The position numbers and the translations under genes are program-made. DNA of 64,000 bases, taken from assembly GCF_902506455.1 (NCBI RefSeq), contig NZ_LR733844.1, forward strand, positions 1,560,224 to 1,624,223, given 5' to 3'. This document shows positions 25,338-33,408 of this stretch, in pieces. This DNA is from Sphingomonas sp. 8AM. Its GTDB lineage: Bacteria; Pseudomonadota; Alphaproteobacteria; Sphingomonadales; Sphingomonadaceae. The number at the start of each line of letters is the position of its first letter. Positions within the stretch are counted from its first letter, which is position 1. The notes under the pieces are model-generated. The model did not search any database, was not told where the DNA came from, and saw only the letters and a program-made list of their open reading frames with translations.

Positions 25338-26639
25338 TCAACCGACCAGCGGAAAGGCGAGCACCGCAACCCCGACCAGGGTCATGACCGTGCACACGGC
25401 GATGGCGGGGACCAGGGTAAAGCGCTGGTGGTCGGCAAGGTCGATCCCCGCGAGGCTGACCAGCAGATAGGTCGACGGGACCAGCGGACTGAGCAGATGC
25501 ACCGGCTGCCCCATCAGCGAGGCACGCGCGATCGCTATCGGTGCGACGCCGTAATGCGTCCCCGCCTCGGCGAGGATCGGGAGCATCCCGAAATAAAAGG
25601 CATCGTTCGAGATGAAAAAGGTGAAGGGCAGGCTGAGCAGCGCGGTGATCGGCGCCATATACGGCCCGAGCACCGGCGGGATCATGCCCACCACTTCCTT
25701 GCTCATCGCCTCGACCATTCCGGTCCCCGACAGGATGCCCGTAAAGATGCCTGCCGCGAAGATCAGCGACACAACGGACAACACGTTGCCGGCGTGTGCG
25801 GCGATCCGCTCCTTCTGCTCGGCGACCTGCGGGTAATTGACGATCATCGCGACCGCGAACGCCAGCATCATCAGTACCGAGAGCGGCAGGATACCCGAAA
25901 CAAGACCCGCGATCAGCGCGATCGTCAGCGCGGCGTTGAACCACCGCAGCTTCGGACGGCGTGCCTCGGGGAATTGCGAGACCGCCATGCCGGTAAAGCT
26001 GGTCGGCTCGTTTGCCTTCACATGCCCGATGCGGCGACGCTCCTTACGTCCAAACCAGATCGCCAGCCCGATCAGAAAGGCCAGTCCCGCGATCATGCCC
26101 GGGATCAGCGGCAGGAACAACGTCGCCGGGTCGAGTTTCAGCGCACTCGCTGCGCGCGCGGTCGGGCCACCCCATGGCGTCAGGTTCATGATCCCGCTGG
26201 TGCTCATCAAGAGGCAGCACAGGTACAGCCGGTTCATGTCGTAGTGCTTGTAGAGCGGGAGGAGTGCGGCGATCGTTATGATGTACGTGGTCGATCCGTC
26301 GCCATCGAGGCTGACGATCGCACACAGCACTACCGTGCCGATCAGGATCGCCAGAGGGTCGCCGTGCACCACGCGCAGCAGGCGGTTGACCAGCGGATCG
26401 AACAGCCCGGTATCGGTCATGATCGAGAAGAACAGGATCGCGAACAGCAGCATCACGCCGGTCGGCGCGAGGTTCTTGATCCCGTCGATCATCATGTCGC
26501 CCAGCCCGGAGGCGAAGCCGGCGAGCAGCGCGAACGCGGTCGGCACGACGATCAGTGCGACAAGCGGCGTCATCCGCTTTGTCATGATGAGCGTCATGAA
26601 AGTGGCCACCATCAGGAAGCCGAGCAGGGCAAGGTCCAT
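25338..26639 (-). CDS. CitMHS-family citrate(metal):H+ symporter, 433 aa
   Basis: Inner-membrane transporter of the CitMHS family, which in Bacillus carries Mg2+- or Ca2+-citrate complexes with protons. Family-specific segments are clear: SLDGDGSTTYIITIAALLPLY at about 110-130, NLTPWGGPTARAASAL, and FFISNDAFYFGMLP in the C-terminal half, with about 12 hydrophobic spans. The start is ATG 26639. It lies 32 bp after the porin-like gene and directly before the alpha/beta hydrolase. With the periplasmic binding protein and two-component system it forms a likely tricarboxylate uptake unit. Confidence 0.9.
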   Translation of the reverse strand: MDLALLGFLMVATFMTLIMTKRMTPLVALIVVPTAFALLAGFASGLGDMMIDGIKNLAPTGVMLLFAILFFSIMTDTGLFDPLVNRLLRVVHGDPLAILIGTVVLCAIVSLDGDGSTTYIITIAALLPLYKHYDMNRLYLCCLLMSTSGIMNLTPWGGPTARAASALKLDPATLFLPLIPGMIAGLAFLIGLAIWFGRKERRRIGHVKANEPTSFTGMAVSQFPEARRPKLRWFNAALTIALIAGLVSGILPLSVLMMLAFAVAMIVNYPQVAEQKERIAAHAGNVLSVVSLIFAAGIFTGILSGTGMVEAMSKEVVGMIPPVLGPYMAPITALLSLPFTFFISNDAFYFGMLPILAEAGTHYGVAPIAIARASLMGQPVHLLSPLVPSTYLLVSLAGIDLADHQRFTLVPAIAVCTVMTLVGVAVLAFPLVG

Positions 26640-26655
26640 CGAAAGGATGCTTTCG
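26640..26655. promoter_or_regulatory. Hairpin immediately upstream of CitMHS start codon
   Basis: CGAAAG-GATG-CTTTCG (plus-strand reading) is a perfect 6-bp stem with a 4-nt loop that ends at the base before the CitMHS ATG. No Shine-Dalgarno sequence is visible in the usual window. It sits in the 32-bp gap after the porin-like gene and may limit translation initiation or mark an mRNA processing site. Confidence 0.3.
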
Positions 26656-26671
26656 TCAGGAGGAAAGAAGA

Positions 26672-28158
26672 TCAGAAGGTGACGGCGATGCGCGTGCCGA
26701 GCGTTTCGCCGCTATCGCCGCCCGTGTACGCACCCGCGCGATTGTCGGTGTTCCAATGGGCCAGGTTGATCTGGAACCGGGTAAAGCTGTTGAGGTACCA
26801 ATTGGCCCCGATCGTCGCCGCCCAGCCGCGCCCGCCGCTGAGCAGGCTGGTGTAATCGAGATTCTCGTAGCGGGCGGTGAGTTCGATCGCGCCGGGGCCG
26901 CCGTCGAAGATCGGCTTCAGCACGCGTGGTTGCCCGAAGCTCCCGAGACGCGGGTTGTACGGGGGCAGGTCGCCGGTGACGAACCAGCCACCCGAGAGGC
27001 TCCACGCCTTGCTGACGAAATCGGGGCGTCCACCGTCAAGCCGCGCGTGGCGCTGACCCGCTTCGCCCATCACCCAGATCGGGCCGACGTAGCCGCCGGC
27101 TTCCACGCCGTACCCGGTCGTGCTGCGGCCGCCGGGCAGCGCGCCGGTCGACACGCGGAGTGCGCCGTTGAAGCGGCCGCCGATCACGGTGTTGCGGGTC
27201 AGCGTGGTGGCCGCCGACGACAGGGCTTCATCAAACCCCCAGAGTCCGAGGTGCAGCACGCCGCGCCCGGTCTTGATGGGGTTCCAGTGCGCGCGGGCGA
27301 GCGCGGTTCGGCTGTCGCTGACGCTTTGGTGCCGTCGATCCGGTCGCCGGTGACCGTCAGCGAGGCGTGCCCGCTCTTCCAGAACACTCGCGGCATAATA
27401 CCGACACCGTAGAAGCCGCGCTGTGGGATGATCGCGGTGGCGACCACCGTCCGCTCCATGAACGGCGTCGAGTCCGATCCGGTCGCGCCCTCGGAGCCGC
27501 GATCGTTGAACAAATGGCCGGCGCGGACGTCATAGTCCAGCCCCTTGCCGATGCGGTCGCGCCAGCCGACGAAGGCGGTGACGATATCGACCTCGTTCTC
27601 GGAAAAGTCAGACTCGAACTGGTAGAAGAAGTGCGTACCGACTCCGCCTTCCAGTCCGAGGCGCAGCGCGCGCATCCCGGTGGTCGTGATGTTGCGCGCG
27701 CCGTACTTGGAGCCGAACGTCGAGCTGACATCGGTCAGGATGCGCCCGCGCGGCTTGAAGGTGTAGATGCCATCGGCGGAGTGGAACACCGGCAGCCCGG
27801 CGCCCCATTCGGTCGTAACCCCGGCCGCATTCGCCTGCCGTGCCTGCACGATATCGCGCTCGGCGGGGCCTGGCGGTACGAGCTGCGGGGCGAACGGCCG
27901 CGTCACGGTATCGCGCCCCGACCTGTCGGATTGTGCCAGCTGCGGCGCCGCCGGCGTTACAGGGGCAGGAGCAGGGACAGGGGTTGCGGTAATCTGCTGC
28001 GCGCCTTCCAGCCGATCAAGCCGCGCGCGCAGCGTCGCGATCTCGGCGGCCTGTTGGCGGACCAGCACGGCCAGCTCGTCGGCAGTCAGCGTCTGCGAGA
28101 GCGCCGGCGTCGCGGCGAGCAGCGCGACCAGCGCACTGGCGGTTCGGAACAAGGTCAT
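26672..28158 (-). pseudogene. OprP/OprO-like phosphate-selective porin family, frameshifted
   Basis: Two reading frames together make one porin of about 495 residues. The 5' part (28158 down to about 27325) has a signal peptide (ATPALSQ), a short coiled coil (LAVLVRQQAAEIATLRARLD) and the OprP-type barrel start (GRILTDVSSTFG, RRLGLEGGVG-like strands). The 3' part (from about 27325 to 26672) continues in another frame with DSRTALARAHWNPIKTGRG, then strands ending in the terminal Phe (RIAVTF). The switch lies near 27320-27327, where one base appears to be missing after ACCAAAG. The ATG overlaps the binding-protein stop (ATGA). Either a true loss of function or a sequencing error. Confidence 0.8.
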
Positions 28159-29228
28159 GGCGTTCTGGCCCCTTCGGCGAGGATCGCGCGCCAGTCGGCA
28201 AGGAACCGTCGGCGGGTGATCGTATCAAGATTGACGAGCAGCTGCGGCCCGACGCGGATCGGTCGCTGTCGTTCGCGTGGCAGCCGCGGCGCACGCACGT
28301 CGGCGCGCACCGGCAGCAGCCATTCGCGCGCCAGCAGCGTCTGCCCGGGGCGCGACAGCAGAAAGTCGAGGAACAGCCGCGCCGCCGCGGGTCGCCGCGC
28401 GTCGCGGGCGATGAAGGCGACGCGCGAGGCGATGATCGTGTAGTCGCGCGGAAAGATGACGCCGATGCGCGGATCGCGACGCGCCCGCGTCAGCGCATAA
28501 GGCCCGACGACGTTGTAGGCGACCGCGATCCGCCCGGCGGCGATCGCGTCTAGCATCGGCCCGGTGGTCCGCGACAGGACCGGGCGTGTCGCGGCGATTG
28601 CCTGTACCAGCGAGCGCGTGTCGCGGGTGATCGCATGATCCTCGCTGAGATAGAGATAACCGACGTTCGACTGCGCGGGGTCATAAGTGGCGACCTTGCC
28701 CGTCAGCGCGCCGCGCCGGTCCCGCAGCAGCCGCTCAAATGCCTCGTGCGTGTACGGGATCAGTGCTGGCGGGATCAGCCGCCGGTTGACGACGAACGCC
28801 ACCGGTTCGGCGGTGACGCCATAGCCCATGTTCTTCCACACTGCCGTTGGAGGCAGCGCCGGCTTCTCGGGGCTGAGATACGGCTGCGCATAGCCGTCGT
28901 TGATGAGCTTGGCCTGCAGGTCCATCGCGGATGACCACACCAGATCGGGTCCCGGCTTCCGCATGGCGGCATCGGTGACGACGCGGCGATAGATGTCGCG
29001 CGACTCGAGATCGTCGTACCGGACTGCGATCGCCGGATAGGTGCGCCGGAACGCGGCGATCACCGGCTGCATCGCAGCCGCATCGGCGTTGCCATAGACG
29101 TGCACCTCGCGCTCGGCCCGAGCCGCGGCGATCAGCGCGTCGTAGGAGCGGGGATAGCCCGCCGGGCGTTGCGCGGCGGCGGGGGTGACGATCCCCGCCG
29201 CCAGCATCAACAGGATCAGTTTCCGCAT
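28155..29228 (-). CDS. Periplasmic substrate-binding protein (AfuA/PgtC-like, COG1840 type), 357 aa
   Basis: Exported binding protein: signal peptide MRKLILLMLAAGIVTPAAAQ, then a type II binding fold (ARAEREVHVYGNADAAAMQPV, GPDLVWSSAMDLQAKL, GRIAVAYNVVGPYAL). It starts at ATG 29228 behind GAGAGGA. No ABC permease or ATPase gene accompanies it. Instead it heads an operon with an OprP-like porin and a CitMHS symporter, and is divergent from a response-regulator/sensor-kinase pair. In enterobacterial PgtC and related systems such a binding protein feeds the signal to a sensor kinase, so a sensory role is likely here. An iron or carboxylate-complex ligand is possible. Confidence 0.8.
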   Translation of the reverse strand: MRKLILLMLAAGIVTPAAAQRPAGYPRSYDALIAAARAEREVHVYGNADAAAMQPVIAAFRRTYPAIAVRYDDLESRDIYRRVVTDAAMRKPGPDLVWSSAMDLQAKLINDGYAQPYLSPEKPALPPTAVWKNMGYGVTAEPVAFVVNRRLIPPALIPYTHEAFERLLRDRRGALTGKVATYDPAQSNVGYLYLSEDHAITRDTRSLVQAIAATRPVLSRTTGPMLDAIAAGRIAVAYNVVGPYALTRARRDPRIGVIFPRDYTIIASRVAFIARDARRPAAARLFLDFLLSRPGQTLLAREWLLPVRADVRAPRLPRERQRPIRVGPQLLVNLDTITRRRFLADWRAILAEGARTP

Positions 29229-29328
29229 CGTTCAGGTCCTCTCGCTTCCCGCCTCTGAGTTCGGGTAAGCTGTTCAACATGAGTTATGCGGGCAAGCTGT
29301 CATCCACCTTTCACGGTTCGGCGGCGTA
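29229..29328. promoter_or_regulatory. Divergent promoter with an 11-bp direct repeat (candidate response-regulator site)
   Basis: The 100-bp gap between the binding-protein operon and the two-component genes contains GGGTAAGCTGT at 29263-29273 and GGGCAAGCTGT at 29290-29300 (10 of 11 identical, 27 bp apart). OmpR-family regulators usually bind direct repeats, so this is a good candidate for the target of the adjacent regulator, controlling both directions. Confidence 0.4.
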
Positions 29329-29994
29329 ATGCGGATTCTGATCGTCGAGGATGATGCGGCGCTCGCCCGCGGGATCGTCGCGTTGCTGCGCGGCGCCGGC
29401 CATGCGGTCGATCATGTCGCGAGCGGCGAGGACGCGCTGATGATCGCCGGCGACGAGGCCTATGCCCTGATCGTGCTCGACGTCGGGCTGCCGGGAGTCG
29501 ACGGCTTCGCGGTGCTTCAGGCGCTGCGCCGACAGGGCCATCGCGTGCCGGTGCTGATGCTGACCGCGCGCGACGCGCTGGACGATCGGGTGCGCGGGCT
29601 CGATCTCGGTGCCGACGATTACCTGCGAAAGCCGTTCGCGCCCGAGGAACTGGAGGCTCGCATTCGCGCCCTCGGACGGCGGCGCGGCGGCGATCCGACT
29701 CCAGAATTGGTGGTGGGGACGCTGGTGCTGGATCGCTCGGCCGGTGCGGCGCGCGTCGGCGAACGCGCGCTCGACCTGCGTCGTCGCGAATGGGCCGTGC
29801 TTGACGCGCTGGCGACGCGCGCCGGACAGATCGTGACGCGCGAGACGCTGCAGTCTGAGGTCTTCGGCTATGACGAGCCGGTTGGTCCCAACGCGATCGA
29901 GGTGAACATCACGCGCCTGCGCGGCAAGCTGGCACCCGACGGTCCGGCGATCCGTACCGTGCGCGGCGTCGGCTATCTGCTCGATGGCGGATGA
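29329..29994 (+). CDS. OmpR-family response regulator (TctD-like), 221 aa
   Basis: Receiver domain at 1-118 with acidic pocket Glu7-Asp8-Asp9, phospho-acceptor Asp51, Thr79 region (MLTARD) and Lys101. A winged-helix output domain follows at about 128-219 (LRRREWAVLDALATRAGQIV, NAIEVNITRLRGKL). Its stop lies 10 bp inside the sensor-kinase gene. It is divergent from the citrate-type operon and probably activates it. The resemblance to TctD/QseB rests on domain layout and context. Confidence 0.9.
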   Translation: MRILIVEDDAALARGIVALLRGAGHAVDHVASGEDALMIAGDEAYALIVLDVGLPGVDGFAVLQALRRQGHRVPVLMLTARDALDDRVRGLDLGADDYLRKPFAPEELEARIRALGRRRGGDPTPELVVGTLVLDRSAGAARVGERALDLRRREWAVLDALATRAGQIVTRETLQSEVFGYDEPVGPNAIEVNITRLRGKLAPDGPAIRTVRGVGYLLDGG

Positions 29995-31378
29995 GGCGCT
30001 GCGCGGTCGCGCGCTGGCGCTGCGGACGCGCCTGCTCGCGGCGCTGCTCGCCCCGTTGCTGGGAATTGCGGTTCTGCTCGGGCTGGCCGGGGCAACGCTG
30101 ATCGCCGACACCGTTCAGCGCACCAACGATCGCGTGCTCGGCGGCGCGCTGGGCGCGATCGCCGAGACGGTGCAGGTCGAGCGCGGTGAGGTGACGATGG
30201 ACTTGTCCCCCGCCGCCTTTGGGATGTTGGAGAACAGTGAGCGCGACAACGTCTATTACCGGATCGCGGTCGGTGGGCGCCTGCTGACGGGGTATGCGGA
30301 CCTGCCGGCGCCGAACGATGCCGAGCTGACGCTGGACATGCCGCGCTTCCGCTCGGCGCGCTATCGCGGGCAGGACATCCGCATCGCGGAAGTCCGCCGT
30401 GCGCTGCCGCGGATCGCGGAACCGGTGGTGGTGCAGGTTGCCGAGACGCTCGACGGTCGGCGCGCATTGCGCCGCCGCCTGCTCGCCGCGCTGCTGCTGG
30501 GTGAGGTGGTGCTGGTCGGGGTCGCGCTGTTGCTGATCCGTCCCGCGCTCTCGTGGAGCCTGCGCCCGCTGTCGCGCCTGCGCGATGCCGTGGCAGCGCG
30601 GGACACGCGCGCCACGCCCGACCTGTCGCCGCTCGACGCCGGCCCGTTGCCCACCGAGTTGCGCCCGCTCGCCGATGCCTTCGACCATCTGCTCGCGCGG
30701 CTAGACACCGCCACCGCCGGGATGCGCCGCTTCACCGCCGACGCCTCGCACCAGATGCGCACGCCGTTGGCGGTGCTGAAGGTGCAGGTCGCGCTGGCGC
30801 GGCGCGGCGATCCTGCGGCATTGGGGGAGATCGCCGACGCCGGCAACCGGCTCGAACATCTCGTCAAGCAATTGCTGGCGCTGGCGCGCGCAGAGGAAGC
30901 CGGTATGGCTCCACCGTCGGAACGTGTCGACCTCCGCGAGGTCGCGATCGCGGTCATCAACCGGCGGATCGCGCAGGCAATAGATGCGTCGGTGGAGTTG
31001 CATCTGGATGCCCCCGAGCCGGTGGCGATCAACAGCCATCGGACGTTGGTCTTCGAGATCCTGTCCAATCTCGTCGACAATGGCATCCGCTACAACGGCG
31101 GCGGCGGGCAGGTCATTGTGGTGGTCGCGCAGGGCGACAGCGCCGCGTCGGTGATCGTCGCGGATGACGGTCCTGGGCTGCCCGACGCCGAGCTCGACAA
31201 AGCCGGACATCGCTTCGCACGCCTGTCCACCAGTCAGGGAACCGAAGGCACCGGCCTCGGGCTCGCGATCGCGCAAACGGCCGCGCAGCGCATCGGCGCG
31301 GAGCTGTCGCTGGTCAACACATACCCGGGCCTGCGCGCGACCCTGAGTTTCCCGGATATGCCTACGTCATCGGCTTAG
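29984..31378 (+). CDS. Sensor histidine kinase (TctE/QseC-like), 464 aa
   Basis: Inner-membrane sensor. TM1 is at about 18-41, a periplasmic 2CSK_N-type domain at about 42-165, and TM2 at about 166-187. A HAMP region follows, then a HisKA dimerisation helix with phospho-acceptor His256 (ASHQMRTPLAVLK). The HATPase_c domain has its N-box in EILSNLVDNGIRYNG and G-boxes DDGPGLPD and GTGLGLAIA. It overlaps the response-regulator gene. Tct-type kinases sense tricarboxylates; here the divergent periplasmic binding protein may present the ligand. Confidence 0.9.
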   Translation: MADEALRGRALALRTRLLAALLAPLLGIAVLLGLAGATLIADTVQRTNDRVLGGALGAIAETVQVERGEVTMDLSPAAFGMLENSERDNVYYRIAVGGRLLTGYADLPAPNDAELTLDMPRFRSARYRGQDIRIAEVRRALPRIAEPVVVQVAETLDGRRALRRRLLAALLLGEVVLVGVALLLIRPALSWSLRPLSRLRDAVAARDTRATPDLSPLDAGPLPTELRPLADAFDHLLARLDTATAGMRRFTADASHQMRTPLAVLKVQVALARRGDPAALGEIADAGNRLEHLVKQLLALARAEEAGMAPPSERVDLREVAIAVINRRIAQAIDASVELHLDAPEPVAINSHRTLVFEILSNLVDNGIRYNGGGGQVIVVVAQGDSAASVIVADDGPGLPDAELDKAGHRFARLSTSQGTEGTGLGLAIAQTAAQRIGAELSLVNTYPGLRATLSFPDMPTSSA

Positions 31379-31431
31379 CGGGGCATTAACGGGTTTTCGC
31401 TATCCTTGACTGAATAAGTCGAGGGGAATCC

Positions 31432-33174
31432 ATGTTTTTTCGCAATCTGCCCATACCGCGGAAGCTGGCGCTCGCCTTTGCCTCGTTGGTTGCCACCTTC
31501 ACGGCGGTCAGTGTGATCGTCTTCGTCAACGTCGCGCGGCTGCACGACGTTGCGGTGGTGCGCGACCAGGCCAAGCAGGCTTCGGACCATGCCGACGACA
31601 TGCTCACCGGGGTCGTGGAGGGACAGAGCGCGATCCGCGGATATGTGCTGCTCGGCAAGCAGGCATTCCTCGACACGCATGACGAAAATCGTGCGGCGAT
31701 CGGCTCGGCCGCCGCCAAGTTCAAGCAGAGCGCGCCGCGCCCGGACCAGTTGCGGCGCGTCGACGAGTTTCTCGCAGCCGTCGCGGAATGGCAGCGGATG
31801 AAGGTGGCGCCGACACTCGCGGCCTACGCGAACCCGGCAACGCGCGAGACCGCGCGCGAACTGGCCGGTGCCAAGCAACTGAGCGCGATCCGCAAGGCGC
31901 ACAAGGAAATTCAGGCGGCGCAGGCGGAATGGGTCGTGCATCAGGATCTCGAGCAGCATCACGCCGAGTTGATGGTCGAGCTGGCGCTCGGGCTCGGCGG
32001 GCTGGTCGCGATCACGCTTGCGGGGGCGCTTGGCGTGCTCTTGTCGCGCGCGCTGGCGAAGCCGGTCGTCGATATGGCGGCGATCATGGTCGAGATGGCA
32101 TCCGGACGCACCGACATCGCCGTCCCCAGCATCGACCGCAGCGACGAGATCGGCAGCATCGCCAAGGCGGTGCTCGTTTTCCGCGACTCGGCGGTGGAGA
32201 AACAACGCGGCGACCACGAACGCCAGATGGTAATGGAGCAGATGGCGACCGGGCTCCAGCGGCTTGCGGATGCCGATCTCGGCGCGCGGCTGTCGGGCTT
32301 CCCGCCGACCTATGCCCGGCTCGAGGCCGACTTCAATCGTGCGATCGAGGCGATGGCGCAGGTGATGACCGCCGTGATGCGCGCCTCCAGCGACATCCGG
32401 AGCGGGGCGGCGGACATCCGCTCCGCGTCCGACGATCTTTCGCAGCGCACCGAGCAGCAGGCCGCCAGCCTTGAGGAAACCGCAGCGGCGATGGAGGAGA
32501 TCACCAGCACCGTGCGGCAGACCGCGAAGGATGCCGCACAGGCCGACACGATCGTCGCCGCCGCGCGCCGTGAGGCGGCGGTGTCCGGCGACGTCGTGCG
32601 GCGCGCGGTCGATGCGATGGGGGGAATCGAGCGGTCGTCGGGCGAGATCAGCGACATCATTAGCGTCATCGACGCGATCGCCTTCCAGACCAATTTGCTG
32701 GCGCTCAACGCCGGGGTCGAGGCGGCGCGCGCCGGCGATGCGGGCAGAGGTTTTGCGGTCGTTGCATCGGAAGTGCGCGCGCTGGCCCAACGCTCCGCGG
32801 ACGCCGCCAAGGACGTCAAGACCCGGATCACTGCCTCGACCGAGCAGGTCGATCTGGGCGTGGGGCTGGTCGCCGAGGCCGGCACTGCCCTGCAAACGAT
32901 CAACGCGCGCATAGATGAGATCAGCGCGTTGATGTCGGCGATCAGTGCGGCGGCGGAGCAACAGGCGACCGGGCTGCAGCAGGTCAATACCGCCGTGTCA
33001 GAGATGGACGGCGTGACCCAGCAGAACGCCGCGATGGTGGAGCAGGCGACCGCCGCTGCTCGCAGTCTGTCGAGCGAGGCGGACGAACTATCGCGACAGG
33101 TGTCGCGCTTTGCGGTGGCCGCGCCAGCGGATCGCGGTCGGTCGGGCGGACCCATTACGCGGCTGGCCGCCTGA
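31432..33174 (+). CDS. Methyl-accepting chemotaxis protein, 580 aa
   Basis: Transmembrane chemoreceptor. TM1 is at about 11-33, a CHASE3-like four-helix periplasmic sensor at about 34-178, and TM2 at about 180-203. HAMP follows, then a second HAMP-like segment and the long cytoplasmic coiled coil. Its tip, [20 protein letters not shown], is the CheA/CheW contact region. ATG 31432 follows AGGGGAA. No other che genes are in the window and there is no C-terminal CheR-binding pentapeptide. It follows the two-component genes by 53 bp and might report the same ligand, but this is only proximity. Confidence 0.92.
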   Translation: MFFRNLPIPRKLALAFASLVATFTAVSVIVFVNVARLHDVAVVRDQAKQASDHADDMLTGVVEGQSAIRGYVLLGKQAFLDTHDENRAAIGSAAAKFKQSAPRPDQLRRVDEFLAAVAEWQRMKVAPTLAAYANPATRETARELAGAKQLSAIRKAHKEIQAAQAEWVVHQDLEQHHAELMVELALGLGGLVAITLAGALGVLLSRALAKPVVDMAAIMVEMASGRTDIAVPSIDRSDEIGSIAKAVLVFRDSAVEKQRGDHERQMVMEQMATGLQRLADADLGARLSGFPPTYARLEADFNRAIEAMAQVMTAVMRASSDIRSGAADIRSASDDLSQRTEQQAASLEETAAAMEEITSTVRQTAKDAAQADTIVAAARREAAVSGDVVRRAVDAMGGIERSSGEISDIISVIDAIAFQTNLLALNAGVEAARAGDAGRGFAVVASEVRALAQRSADAAKDVKTRITASTEQVDLGVGLVAEAGTALQTINARIDEISALMSAISAAAEQQATGLQQVNTAVSEMDGVTQQNAAMVEQATAAARSLSSEADELSRQVSRFAVAAPADRGRSGGPITRLAA

Positions 33175-33408
33175 CCCTCGCGCGCCGGCCAGCGACCTGA
33201 GCCGTGAAAGCTCGCACTCTAATCAAATAATGAAATCAAAGGGCTGCTAAATTAGCGAAATTTTTATTGTTAAATCATCTTGGCAGTGACAAACCCGCGT
33301 CGCTGACGCCGGGAGATCAGCCTTTGCGACAAACGCTCACGATCCATCGTCAAGGTGGGCAGGGCATGTTCTTCCGGGCGCTTCAGGGAGCGTAAGGGGA
33401 AGATAATA
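33175..33408 (+). promoter_or_regulatory. AT-rich promoter region before TonB receptor
   Basis: These 234 bp hold no gene. Positions about 33215-33275 are strikingly AT-rich for this genome (AATCAAATAATGAAATCAAA, then AAATTTTTATTGTTAAATCA) and probably contain the receptor promoter or an UP-like element. A clear -35/-10 pair could not be fixed. AAGGGGA at 33394-33400 is the ribosome-binding site for ATG 33409. Confidence 0.35.

Noticed and set aside
24654..26855. Open frame of 733 codons on + across the hydrolase and CitMHS genes
   Set aside because: Its translation is rich in Arg, Gln, His and Asp, spans two well-supported genes on the other strand and has no domain.
28155..29228. Classical iron ABC importer (Afu/Fut) for the binding protein
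   Set aside because: No permease or ATPase gene is linked; the operon contains a porin and CitMHS instead.
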